Shown one piece after another: positions 1-7,479 of a stretch of 51,748 nt of DNA. Numbering within the stretch: the stretch's first letter is position 1; the number at the start of each line of letters is the position of its first letter. Source of the stretch: JAABRU01 sp050180235 (GTDB lineage Bacteria > Desulfobacterota > Desulfobacteria > Desulfobacterales > Desulfococcaceae); assembly GCA_050180235.1 (NCBI GenBank), contig JBFXEJ010000033.1, positions 1-51,748 of the forward strand. Direction: 5' to 3'. Made by a program: the position numbers and the translations under genes. The notes below the pieces were generated by a model. That model did not search any database. It saw only the letters and a program-made list of their open reading frames with translations, and was not told the DNA's origin.

Positions 1-28
1 TGTGCCCACCATTTCAGAGGTGGGCACA
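1..28. repeat. Hairpin at window edge
   Basis: Perfect 10-bp inverted arms (tgtgcccacc / ggtgggcaca) with an 8-nt loop, followed by an A-run and a further partial copy of the arm (gtgcccaccc). It may be the end of a terminator for a gene outside the window, or a dispersed repeat. It cannot be resolved because the sequence starts here. Confidence 0.5.
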
Positions 29-52
29 AAAAAACGTGCCCACCCTACTGTA

Positions 53-154
53 ATACCAATTCTCCATTGAAAGTATACTTATGATTCGGTTTCCCACAGA
101 GAACACAGAGAGAACAACTCACTTTATTGTATAAATTCAATAGCGAATTGGTAT
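53..154. repeat. MITE-like element, family A, copy 1
   Basis: About 102 bp bounded by near-perfect terminal inverted repeats: ataccaattctccattgaa at the left and ttcaatagcgaattggtat at the right. The interior holds the phrase cacagagaacacagag and has no coding capacity. The same element recurs at 23505-23631 with a nearly identical left half, and diverged copies lie at 1226-1372, 43401-43537 and 51399-51626. The layout is typical of a non-autonomous transposable element; the mobilising transposase is not visible here. Confidence 0.75.
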
Positions 155-178
155 AACAATATTCAAAAGGAGATATTT

Positions 179-409
179 ATGGAACATATTGCGATCATTG
201 ATATACCTCAAAATATACCTTATGTGCTGACAAAAATTCAGGCCGGTGACATGTTCTCTGTAACTTCTGAAAGCAGGGAAATCGCCAAACTGGTACCACC
301 GGATTATTCTTTTCATGCTACAGGAAAAAAACCTGAAAATCTCCGCAAAACAGCTTTTGTCGGTGATATTGTGTCGTCTGTGGGTGAAAAATGGGAGGCT
401 CTCATATGA
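179..409 (+). CDS. Small Phd/YefM-like antitoxin-type protein
   Basis: A 76-residue protein. Its N-terminal half follows the Phd/YefM/VapB-associated pattern: a short strand, then a helix with a 'KIQAGDMFSVTSESREIAKLVP' type arrangement that resembles the '...aGe.v.ItrrGkpvArLvP' core of the family. A good ribosome site (aaaaggagat) lies just upstream of ATG 179. Its stop codon overlaps the start of the next gene (ATGA at 406-409), so the two are probably translationally coupled. In known modules the Phd partner is a RelE/Doc/VapC-type toxin, but here the coupled gene encodes a membrane protein. The family assignment rests on pattern resemblance only; it could be an orphan DNA-binding antitoxin or an unrelated small protein. 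Confidence 0.6.
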   Translation: MEHIAIIDIPQNIPYVLTKIQAGDMFSVTSESREIAKLVPPDYSFHATGKKPENLRKTAFVGDIVSSVGEKWEALI

Positions 410-1029
410 CCTTACAGGAACTGATCACAAAAATCGGGCAGACTGACATCCGGATTCTTCTGGCAGTCTTTTTTTCCCCGCCCATTCTGCTGTGGTTCAT
501 CAGCCGCATCCATGATCGCGGGAGCGGAAATTATCCGCCCTGGAATTATGTCTATTCCTTTTTTGTTTATCTGGTCTGCGTGCCGGGAATGTGTTCCTGC
601 GTGCTTACGGCCTATTCCCTGTTTTTCATCCATCAGAATCTGCTCACGGTCAATTTCACGGTGTATTTCCTTCCCATCATCTGCATGATTCTCACCCTTG
701 TCATCGTGGGAAAAAATGCGCAATGGAACAGCCTGCCCGGTGTGGATCGGCTTTACGCGCTGATGATTATTCTTGTGGTCAGTTTCGGCATTGCCCTTGC
801 CATACAGAAAACCCGGATATGGATTGTTTTCGGCGGAACTGTGGGAACTCTGCTTCTCATTGCCCTGTTCTGCTTTGCCCTTCTCAAATGGGGAAGTTAT
901 ATGCTTTTCCGGTCCAAAGACGATCCGGACAGGGAAATCCCCTCTTTTGATGATATTCGTGCAAACCGCCAAAGCAGCAGGAAAAAAGAACTGGAAAAAC
1001 TGAAAAAGCGTATGGGAATAGATGACTGA
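406..1029 (+). CDS. Hypothetical multi-pass inner-membrane protein
   Basis: I chose ATG 406 because GGAGG at 394-398 is ideally spaced, and because it gives the ATGA overlap with the preceding small gene; an upstream in-frame ATG at 391 has no such site. The product is about 207 residues with roughly five hydrophobic segments. The first begins near residue 17 (ILLAVFFSPPILLWFI), followed by segments around 45-70, 80-95, 112-130 and 133-158. A charged cytoplasmic-type C-terminus is rich in Arg/Lys (NRQSSRKKELEKLKKR). I do not recognise a family. Coupling to an antitoxin-like gene makes a membrane-acting effector or a simple two-gene housekeeping operon equally possible. Confidence 0.7.
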   Translation: MTLQELITKIGQTDIRILLAVFFSPPILLWFISRIHDRGSGNYPPWNYVYSFFVYLVCVPGMCSCVLTAYSLFFIHQNLLTVNFTVYFLPIICMILTLVIVGKNAQWNSLPGVDRLYALMIILVVSFGIALAIQKTRIWIVFGGTVGTLLLIALFCFALLKWGSYMLFRSKDDPDREIPSFDDIRANRQSSRKKELEKLKKRMGIDD

Positions 1030-1055
1030 GAAAACAAAGTCCGGTCTGACAGGCT

Positions 1056-1298
1056 GTGAAATCTGAAAAAAATTTTCATGTTCCGGCTGTTTCAGACTGT
1101 AGCGAAGACACAAAGGCACAAAGCCTCACAAAGGTATTTTTCAGATTTCATACAAAAAATGCAACGGAGCATCTGAATGATAAAATCGGGAATCCGGAAC
1201 TGTTCACAGGCAGAAAGAAGGAATTATACCGATTCGCCATTGACCTGATACAGGCTGCAATCCGGCCCCGGACTGATCCGGAGGAGTGCAGAAATTAA
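1056..1298 (+). pseudogene. Fragment of an AAA-ATPase N-terminus cut by a MITE
   Basis: The reading frame from about 1145 to 1225 encodes NATEHLNDKIGNPELF followed by TGRKKEL. This matches the characteristic start of a family of bacterial AAA ATPases ('..IGNPELFvGRekEl..'), in which a Walker A motif should follow within about 40 residues. Instead the frame runs straight into the left terminal repeat of the family-A element at 1226 and stops at 1298; no Walker A is present on either side. The upstream part (from GTG 1056) is low-complexity repeat sequence. I read it as a decayed gene whose remainder was lost. The family match is from memory of the motif, not a search. Confidence 0.4.
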
Positions 1299-1372
1299 GC
1301 GGAGCGGTTTTTTGCACAGACAAAACAGCGGAAAACTGACAATATTGCATCAAATCAATGGCGAACTGGTAT
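1226..1372. repeat. MITE-like element, family A, copy 2
   Basis: About 147 bp with inverted ends ataccgattcgccattga and tcaatggcgaactggtat. The right two-thirds, including the phrase 'gatccggaggagtgcagaaattaagcg' in diverged form, is shared with the copy at 43401-43537, giving a second sub-type with a different interior from copies 53-154 and 23505-23631. It lies in the 379-base gap before the FadB-like gene and interrupts the AAA-ATPase remnant. Confidence 0.7.
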
Positions 1373-1408
1373 TAATGGCAACCGCGGAAAGGTAAAACAG
1401 CAGGTAAA

Positions 1409-3529
1409 ATGGAATACAAATCTCTGAACATCTCTGTGGAAGAGGATATTGCGGTATTCACCGTGTCTCCCCCGCCCCTGAACCAGGTGTCTGAATCCTT
1501 TGTGGAGGAAATGTCGGAAGCCTTTGCGCAGATTTTTGAAAACCGGGCTGTGCGGGCCATTATTCTGACCGGAACCGGCCGGGAGTTCATTGCCGGGATT
1601 GACATCTCTGAAATACTGAAGATAAAGGATAAGGACAACTGCCTCGCGAAGCTGATGAATATCCACCGGCTTCTCAATACCATTGAGCAGGGGCCCAAAC
1701 CTGTGCTTGCCATGATTAACGGTCACTGTTCCAGAGGAGGTCTGGAGATTGCACTGGCCTGTCATTACCGTGTGGTTGCAGGAGGTGTCAGGCTGGGAAT
1801 GCTGGATCTGCGTTTCGGCCTGATTCCCGGCATGGGCGGAACCCAGAGGCTTCCCCGCGTGGTGGGTGTGAAAACCGCTTTGAGCATGATTACGGCTGCA
1901 CAGGACATCCCCGCGGAACAGGCTTTATCCTCAGGGCTTGCGGATGAAATCGCGGAAGCAGAAAAACTGCGGGAAAAATCCATAATAGCGGCCAGACAGT
2001 TCATCTCCGGCAGGATCAACTTCCGTATGCGTCTGACCGGAAAACGCTTTGACAAACTGCTCAGCAGCGCGGAAAAAAAGGAGATCACCGCTCTGTTCCG
2101 GGACAGGCTTTCCCATACTTCCGCAGGTCAGACTGCTCCGTTCAGGGCTGTGGAAGCTGTGGAAAGAGGACTGGGGATCAATTTTCTTTCAGATATCAGA
2201 ACTGAAGCAGCTCTTTTCTGCGAATGTGCTACCTCGGATATTTCCAAAAACCTCATCCGTGTTTTCATCAATACCCGTGACGCGGGAACCCTTATCCGTA
2301 TCAGGGGGGAAAAACACAGGAAAATCAGGAAAATCGGTATAGTGGGCAGCAATATTGCGGCCACAGGCATTGCAGGAATTCTCCTGCAGAGGGGATTTGA
2401 AATTCATGTGATGGGCGTCAATCCCGCGTCTCTGGAACGGGGTATGACCCAAATCCGAAACACCCTTTATCAGTCCCTGCAAAAAGAGCAGATCATAGAA
2501 AAAAAACTTGAGCAGTGGATTGCCGGACGCCTGCATGGAACAACCCAGCTTAAAGAACTTGCGGATGCGGATATGATTATTGAATCTGTGAAAGAGGATA
2601 TGGAACTCAGACAGAAAATATTCCGGAATCTGGAAAAAATCTGCCGTCCGGATACGGTTTTTGCCAGCGCGTCCTCGGTTCTGCCGGTCAGCCGGATTGC
2701 TTCGGTACTGGAAGATCCTTCCCGCATCATCGGACTTCATTTTCTGAATCCGCCGGGAAAAATCAGGCTCCTGGAGATCAGTTGCGCCCGGATCACAGCA
2801 GATGACATTCTCGCCACAGCCGTGGAATTTGCCCGGAAACTCCGTAAAATTCCGGTTGTGGTCAATGATTCTCCCGGATTTTTTGCATCCCGGCAGTTGT
2901 TCACCCTTATCAATGAAGCCTGTTTTCTCGCAGCAGAAGGGGTGAATCCTTTCAGTATTGACAAGGTTATGGCTGAGTTCGGACTGCCGATGGGCCCCTT
3001 CCGCCTGAGCGATCTCACAGGTACTGATGCGGTCTTCATGGCGGAAAGACAGCTTTCTGAGGCATTTGGGGAAAAATGGCCGATATGCCCTTTGTGGGAA
3101 AGGCTGGAAAAAACCGGCGGCATGGGACGGAAAAACGGAATTGGCTGGTATGATTACCGGACAGAAAGCACTGCCCTGAATCCGGCTTTTCAGGAGGTTA
3201 TCAAAGGATATATGGCAGAAAATCATATACTGCCCAAAAATATTTCTCAGGAAAGTATTCTGGAACAGTTGATGCTCCGGCTTATCAATGAAGGTGCGCG
3301 TGCCGTCAGTGATGGTGTGTCCAAAGATGCGGGACAGTTGGATATTGCCATGATTTACGGTTTGGGATTTCCCGCACACCGGGGCGGAATTTTTTCTTAT
3401 GCGGATGCGCTGGGCATCCCGCGGGTGGTGGAAATCCTGTCCGGACTGGAATCGGAAAAGGGGCCGAGGTTCAGACCTTCGGAACTGCTGAGGAAAATGG
3501 CGGACAAAGGCAGAAATTTTTATGAATGA
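1409..3529 (+). CDS. FadB/FadJ-like enoyl-CoA hydratase/3-hydroxyacyl-CoA dehydrogenase
   Basis: 706 residues in the order of the FadB/FadJ alpha subunit: a crotonase domain (about 1-190), a linker, a 3-hydroxyacyl-CoA dehydrogenase NAD domain (about 308-485) and two C-terminal dehydrogenase domains. The family acts in beta-oxidation, hydrating enoyl-CoA and oxidising the 3-hydroxyacyl-CoA. Crotonase signatures are present (GGLEIALAC, LIPGMGGTQRLPR). The first catalytic Glu is kept (E113), but the second, 20 residues on, is Asp (D133). The dehydrogenase His-Glu dyad is kept (H444, E456), but the Gly-rich NAD loop reads GSNIAA (313-318) instead of GxGxxG. The usual 'VNR' Asn is Ser (S494). It may be a specialised or partly impaired enzyme. 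The ribosome site is weak (agcaggtaaa). A long-chain acyl-CoA role would suit the nearby ole cluster. Confidence 0.88.
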   Translation: MEYKSLNISVEEDIAVFTVSPPPLNQVSESFVEEMSEAFAQIFENRAVRAIILTGTGREFIAGIDISEILKIKDKDNCLAKLMNIHRLLNTIEQGPKPVLAMINGHCSRGGLEIALACHYRVVAGGVRLGMLDLRFGLIPGMGGTQRLPRVVGVKTALSMITAAQDIPAEQALSSGLADEIAEAEKLREKSIIAARQFISGRINFRMRLTGKRFDKLLSSAEKKEITALFRDRLSHTSAGQTAPFRAVEAVERGLGINFLSDIRTEAALFCECATSDISKNLIRVFINTRDAGTLIRIRGEKHRKIRKIGIVGSNIAATGIAGILLQRGFEIHVMGVNPASLERGMTQIRNTLYQSLQKEQIIEKKLEQWIAGRLHGTTQLKELADADMIIESVKEDMELRQKIFRNLEKICRPDTVFASASSVLPVSRIASVLEDPSRIIGLHFLNPPGKIRLLEISCARITADDILATAVEFARKLRKIPVVVNDSPGFFASRQLFTLINEACFLAAEGVNPFSIDKVMAEFGLPMGPFRLSDLTGTDAVFMAERQLSEAFGEKWPICPLWERLEKTGGMGRKNGIGWYDYRTESTALNPAFQEVIKGYMAENHILPKNISQESILEQLMLRLINEGARAVSDGVSKDAGQLDIAMIYGLGFPAHRGGIFSYADALGIPRVVEILSGLESEKGPRFRPSELLRKMADKGRNFYE

Positions 3530-3565
3530 TTTGCGATTTGCTCATTAAGTACCCAACTATACCAT

Positions 3566-3710
3566 CAATGCCGTTTCCTTAAGGATAAAATTCCCCTCCC
3601 CCGGCGGGAGGGGTCAGGGGAGGGGGAAATAATACCCTGTAACCAGATGATGTTTCCACCCTCCCCCTGCCCCTCCCTTAAGGGAGGGGAGCCTTAAGGA
3701 AACGGCATTG
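3566..3710. mobile_element. 145-bp MITE (family B) with 10-bp target duplication
   Basis: Perfect 19-bp terminal inverted repeats, caatgccgtttccttaagg (3566-3584) and its complement (3692-3710). The interior is C/G-rich and itself palindromic (cccctccc...gggagggg). The element is flanked exactly by a direct repeat, actataccat, at 3556-3565 and 3711-3720, the signature of transposition with a 10-bp target duplication. It has no coding capacity, so it would depend on a transposase elsewhere. It lies in the gap between the FadB-like gene and rlmD. Confidence 0.85.
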
Positions 3711-3797
3711 ACTATACCATTACTCAGAAGATTTGATGGTACAGCCGCGAATTCCACGAATTATGGTTCGTGCATATTCGTGTCATTCGTGGCTTAT

Positions 3798-3941
3798 TTA
3801 ACTGATGTTACGCAGCCTTTTCAAAAATCAGGCAGTTATCCGCTTTGCCCGTCATTCCGGCGAAAGCCGGAATCCAGTATTTTCAAAACGTTATGAATAC
3901 CGGCTTTCGCCGGTATGACGATCCGGCGTAACATCAGTTAA
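3798..3941. repeat. Palindromic REP-like element, family C, copy 1
   Basis: Inverted ends ttaactgatgttacgc (3798-3813) and gcgtaacatcagttaa (3926-3941), both perfect. The interior contains the widespread phrase gtcattccggcgaaagccgg and its inverted partner. Part of it (ccttttcaaaaatcaggcag then ttatccgctttg) recurs in reverse orientation near 7130-7190 and 12527-12580. I see no gene in the remaining intergenic sequence up to rlmD. Confidence 0.75.
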
Positions 3942-4064
3942 TATAAGTTGGATATTTCATTTTTGAAAATCGCCTAAGGTGTTTTTTAAAATCCCGTCAG
4001 GAAATTTGACCAATCACCCTATTTATGACTGGCCGTAAGGTCAGGCGAAGACAGGAAAATTTTG

Positions 4065-5462
4065 ATGAAAAAAAAGAAAATACAGGAAATCGAACTGGAA
4101 ATATCAGATATGGCCTTTGGGGGAAAAGGCATTGCAAAAGTTGACGGTTTTACGATCTTTGTGGATCAGACTGTGCCACTTGACCGGGTTCTGGCCCGTA
4201 TTGTAAGAAAAAAGAAAAATTACGCAGAAGCCCGTGTGGCAGAATTCTTTTCACTTTCCCCCCACAGGATCACTGCCCCATGCCCCTACAGCGGATGCTG
4301 CGGGGGGTGCAAATGGCAGTTTCTCAAATATGAACAGCAGCTTGCCTATAAACGGCAGCATGTTTCGGACGCTCTTGCCCATATCGGACTGATGCCCGAT
4401 ATTCCGGTTCATCCGGTTATTGCCTCAGAAAAGATTTTCGGATACCGCAACAAAATGGAATTCTCCTGTTCGGACAGACGCTGGCTGCTGCCGGATGAAC
4501 TGGGCAGGGAAGACACGGGTTTTTCTTTTGCCCTGGGCCTTCATGTGCCCGGAACCTTTCACAAGGTGCTGGATATTTCCGCGTGTCTCCTGCAGGCTGA
4601 AACCGGGAATGCCATTCTCGAAGATGTGCGGCAGTATATGAAAAACTCAGGAATTCCGGTGTACGGACTCCGGACGCATGAGGGATTCTGGCGTTTTCTC
4701 ATGCTGCGCCATTCTGTGGCCTTTGATCAGTGGATGGTCAATATAATCACAGCCTCGGAAGACCGGAAAACTGTTGGGCCTCTGGCGGATTTTCTGATGG
4801 GGAAATATCCGAATATTGTTTCCGTTGTCAACAATATCACAGCCCGGAAAGCCGGAGTCGCAGTGGGGGAATATGAAATTCTGCTGGCAGGTTCTCCGGT
4901 AATCAAAGATCAGATTGCAGGATACACCTTTGACATTTCTGCCAACTCCTTTTTTCAGACCAATACACGGGGCGCGGAAAAACTTTATGAAACCGTAAAA
5001 TCCTATGCACAGCTCAGCGGCAGGGAAAGTGTATGGGATTTGTACTGCGGCACAGGCGCCATTGCCATCTGCCTGTCGGACAAAGCAGCAGAGGTTACCG
5101 GTATTGAAATTGTGGAAAGTGCTGTGGCCGATGCCCGTGCCAACTGCCAAAGCAACGGAATCAGCAACTGCCGGTTCATGGCCGGAGATATCAAAGAATG
5201 CATGGCAGCCATCGGCACAAAGCCGGATGTGCTGATTATTGATCCCCCCCGTTCCGGAATTCATAAGGATGCAGTCCGCCAGATTCGGGATGCCGCACCT
5301 CTGCGAATTGTTTATGTCTCCTGCAATCCTGCCACACAGGCACGGGATCTGCTCATGCTCAAAGAGGATTACCATGTCATTGAAGTGCAGCCTGTTGACA
5401 TGTTTCCCCACACCTTTCATATAGAATGCGTGGCAAAACTGGAAAGAAAAAGAGGAATTTGA
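4065..5462 (+). CDS. rlmD: 23S rRNA (uracil-5-)-methyltransferase, RlmD/RumA type
   Basis: 465 residues. An N-terminal TRAM domain (about 1-60) precedes the iron-sulfur cysteines C73-x5-C79-x2-C82, with the fourth in the 'ISACLLQ' segment. The SAM-binding motif DLYCGTGAIAI and IDPPRSG follow, then the nucleophile Cys within VYVSCNPAT. This is the RumA/RlmD layout; the family methylates C5 of a 23S rRNA uridine using SAM. Related RlmCD or TrmA-like specificity cannot be excluded from sequence alone. ATG 4065 was preferred over the adjacent TTG 4062; a weak acagga lies upstream. It appears to be a single-gene unit after a long repeat-filled gap. Confidence 0.92.
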   Translation: MKKKKIQEIELEISDMAFGGKGIAKVDGFTIFVDQTVPLDRVLARIVRKKKNYAEARVAEFFSLSPHRITAPCPYSGCCGGCKWQFLKYEQQLAYKRQHVSDALAHIGLMPDIPVHPVIASEKIFGYRNKMEFSCSDRRWLLPDELGREDTGFSFALGLHVPGTFHKVLDISACLLQAETGNAILEDVRQYMKNSGIPVYGLRTHEGFWRFLMLRHSVAFDQWMVNIITASEDRKTVGPLADFLMGKYPNIVSVVNNITARKAGVAVGEYEILLAGSPVIKDQIAGYTFDISANSFFQTNTRGAEKLYETVKSYAQLSGRESVWDLYCGTGAIAICLSDKAAEVTGIEIVESAVADARANCQSNGISNCRFMAGDIKECMAAIGTKPDVLIIDPPRSGIHKDAVRQIRDAAPLRIVYVSCNPATQARDLLMLKEDYHVIEVQPVDMFPHTFHIECVAKLERKRGI

Positions 5463-5619
5463 CATTTTAGATATACAGAATTATAATTATAAGTTATACA
5501 ATTGCATTTTTCGGCAGAGCCTTCATTGGCATTTCAGATAATGCAGCGCAGACAGAATGTCTGTGCCACCGCCTGACCGCATTGGATTTTGGATAATTGG
5601 ATAATCATGGGATGCATTT

Positions 5620-5657
5620 CGCTCCTGAGAAGGACAGTGCATTCTGTCCTGAGCGGC
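5620..5657. repeat. Imperfect hairpin downstream of rlmD
   Basis: The segment contains aggacag-tgcatt-ctgtcct with flanking cgctc / gagcg complementarity. There is no T-run, so it is not a clear terminator. The 307-base gap 5463-5769 holds this hairpin and the tetR promoter and nothing coding. Confidence 0.35.
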
Positions 5658-5696
5658 TGAAAATCATCGCTGCTGTGCACAATGATAATTTTTTTC

Positions 5697-5734
5697 TTGA
5701 CTAAATTTTCAACATAAAATATACAGTATATTTT
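5697..5734 (+). promoter_or_regulatory. tetR promoter with overlapping palindromic operator
   Basis: A -35 box TTGACT (5697-5702), a 17-nt spacer and a -10 box TATACA (5720-5725) match a sigma-70 promoter. A perfect 9-1-9 palindrome, aaaatatacagtatatttt (5716-5734), sits across the -10 box. It begins 36 bases before the TetR-family start codon. TetR proteins commonly autorepress through such a site, so autoregulation is a direct inference. Confidence 0.7.
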
Positions 5735-5769
5735 ATAATAAACATTATTCAGAAAGTTGGGAATAAAAA

Positions 5770-6405
5770 ATGGGAATCAGAGAAAGAAAAGAAAGAGAAC
5801 GGGAAAGAAGACGTCAGCAGATTATCGTGGCCGCGAAACGCGTGTTCTGTGAAAAAGGCTTTAACAGGGCCACAATGGAGGATATTGCCAAGGAAGCAGA
5901 GCTGAGTCCCGGCACTTTGTATCTGTATTTCAAAAACAAAGACGAACTGTATGCCTCACTTTCCCTGAGAATACTGCAGTACCTGATTATCCGACTTGAG
6001 CATGTCAACGGCAATGCCGAACTGGATGCCCAGGGCAGGGTGGACGCGCTGGTGGATGCCATGTTTGACGTGTATGATTTTGATCCTCTCATTATCATCA
6101 ATCTGTTTCATCTGCAATCCAGCGAGACCCTGAAGAATTTATCCGAAGAGATGATGACGGAAATTGAGGAGCTGTCACGCAAATCCCTGAGTGCTATTGC
6201 GGATGTTTTCAGGCTGGGGATACGGGAGAAGCTGTTTATTGACAAACATCCCTTTGCCATTGCAGATATATTCTGGGCCATGTTTTCAGGTGTGATTCTG
6301 TGGGAATCCAGCAAAAAAATCATTGATGATGATAAGGATTATCTCAGGGAAACCCTGAAAGCCGCTTTTGATATTTTCAAAAGGGGAATCAGAACTGCAA
6401 ACTGA
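5770..6405 (+). CDS. TetR/AcrR-family transcriptional regulator
   Basis: 211 residues. The N-terminal DNA-binding domain is typical: IIVAAKRVFCEKGFNRATME, then DIAKEAELSPGTLYLYF and KNKDELY (about residues 17-62). The C-terminal all-helical ligand domain is divergent, as usual. It lies upstream of a dsrE-like gene and the ole cluster in the same orientation, and members of this subgroup often sense acyl-CoAs or lipophilic compounds, so control of lipid or olefin genes is plausible but inferred. A palindrome over its own promoter suggests autorepression. The ribosome site is weak (agttgggaat). Confidence 0.9.
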   Translation: MGIRERKERERERRRQQIIVAAKRVFCEKGFNRATMEDIAKEAELSPGTLYLYFKNKDELYASLSLRILQYLIIRLEHVNGNAELDAQGRVDALVDAMFDVYDFDPLIIINLFHLQSSETLKNLSEEMMTEIEELSRKSLSAIADVFRLGIREKLFIDKHPFAIADIFWAMFSGVILWESSKKIIDDDKDYLRETLKAAFDIFKRGIRTAN

Positions 6406-6559
6406 TTCAGTGCAGGGTATCCGGTGCCGGGGACGGGGCAGCAGCATATGGAAAATGATTTTTCACAGAAAATTCCGGATGCAGGCAAAGTTTATGGCCT
6501 GGAATACATAAGACATTGATATGCCAACTGCTTATTTCACAAAACAAAAGGAGAATGTC

Positions 6560-6916
6560 ATGAGCAAATTTTTTTTTGTACTGACCAGAGGCTCGGAAGA
6601 TCCCACCCGTGCTGTGCGCTGTTTTCAGTTCGCAAAGGTGGCTGCGGAAAAGGGGCATGACGTAAAAGTCTTTCTGGCAGATGATGCCGCATTTCTGTGC
6701 AATATGATGCTGGCCGAACGTGTAAAAGCTCCAACCGGAGATGAACTGCTTCCCTATATGAAATATCTGCAGGAAAAAAATGTTCCGATTCTCGTGTGCA
6801 AACCCTGTGCCGGTGTCCGCCTTGTGGGAGAGGATGATATGCCTTCCAATTTCCGGCTTGCCACAGCCTATGATCTGATTGAGATAGCAGAAAACTCAAA
6901 AGTTTTTTCATTCTGA
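6560..6916 (+). CDS. DsrE/DsrF-like family protein
   Basis: 118 residues starting at ATG 6560, which has an excellent AAAGGAG site at 6547-6553; an upstream in-frame ATG at 6521 lacks one. The protein has the DsrE-like Rossmann-type pattern: FFFVLTRGSEDPTRAVRCFQ, then KGHDVKVFLADDAAFL. Cysteines lie at 21, 47, 80 and 83, with C80-x2-C83 near the C-terminus. Relatives include sulfur-relay proteins (DsrE, TusD) and many uncharacterised stand-alone copies in sulfate reducers. A persulfide carrier or peroxiredoxin-like accessory role is possible, but no partner genes (DsrF/H, TusA) are adjacent. Confidence 0.8.
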   Translation: MSKFFFVLTRGSEDPTRAVRCFQFAKVAAEKGHDVKVFLADDAAFLCNMMLAERVKAPTGDELLPYMKYLQEKNVPILVCKPCAGVRLVGEDDMPSNFRLATAYDLIEIAENSKVFSF

Positions 6917-6942
6917 TGTCAGACTCTGTCCATGTGTTCATC

Positions 6943-7030
6943 AGACCTCCTGCAAAATTAAAAAATCTTCATTTTAACCATTTGTTTTTATTGTATCGGA
7001 AAATGGGAACAAAAAATTTGCAGGAGGCCT
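6943..7030. repeat. 88-bp element with inverted ends
   Basis: Left end agacctcctgcaaaatt and right end aaatttgcaggaggcct are inverted copies matching at 15 of 17 positions, around an AT-rich interior. The left end resembles the end of the element at 51627-51748 (gacctctttcaaaa), suggesting a related family. It lies just after the dsrE-like gene and could also act as a weak transcription stop. Confidence 0.5.
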
Positions 7031-7059
7031 GTTTTGTTTCTGCTTTTTAAGAACCCGCA

Positions 7060-7190
7060 TTACGCACCATCGTCATACCGGCGAAAGCCTGTATCAGCAA
7101 TTGCCTGAAATCAATGAATTAAAGCTTAAACCGGAATGAGGGTGAAAGAGGGTGGTTTCCTGATTTCTGAAAAAGCTCCGCAAGATGATC
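7060..7190. repeat. REP-like element, family C, copy 2
   Basis: It contains cgtcataccggcgaaagcc near its left side and ccggaatgagggtgaaag, then a diverged 'cctgatttctgaaaaagctccgc', on its right. This matches the reverse complement of the 3798-3941 copy over its outer part. It overlaps the 3' end of the small minus-strand frame at 7119-7331. Confidence 0.6.
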
Positions 7191-7331
7191 CGGGAAAAAC
7201 AGAAAGCCCTGATGATTTTGGAAATCCTCATCTTTTTCCAGACTGAAGCGCAGGTGTTCATTGAATATCCCCTGCCCTGCCGCCATGAGTTCCTGACACA
7301 TTTTTTGTCCTGTATCATTCCCTTTCCCCAA
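7119..7331 (-). CDS. Doubtful small protein ending in repeat sequence
   Basis: A 70-codon frame from TTG 7331. The first about 50 residues have a believable soluble-protein composition (GNDTGQKMCQELMAAGQGIF). The last about 20 (AELFQKSGNHPLSPSFRFKL) are translated from the family-C repeat, which reads as similar peptides at its other copies. There is no convincing ribosome site and a stop lies just upstream in frame. It may be a gene remnant whose 3' end was replaced by the repeat, or not a gene at all. Confidence 0.2.
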   Translation of the reverse strand: MGKGNDTGQKMCQELMAAGQGIFNEHLRFSLEKDEDFQNHQGFLFFPDHLAELFQKSGNHPLSPSFRFKL

Positions 7332-7479
7332 GTCCTGAATCTGTCAGCAAAAAATAACTGTATCCACTTTTTGAAAATTATGTTATGATATCTGCTTAGG
7401 GATTTTGCCAAAAAACTGCATGCGCAGAAAACCGGCTTTATCCGCATATTTCAAAGGAGAAAATTCAAACCAGTCATTT

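Noticed and set aside
412..1119. Long minus-strand frame of 235 codons
   Set aside because: It lies opposite the membrane-protein gene, which has good start signals and a membrane pattern; the antisense product is compositionally odd (many His, Lys, Gln).
2189..3379. Minus-strand frame of 396 codons
   Set aside because: Antisense of the FadB-like gene with no recognisable motif.
5720..5739. TATAAT at 5734 as the tetR -10 box
   Set aside because: It would be 31 nt from the -35 box; TATACA at 5720 has the proper 17-nt spacing.
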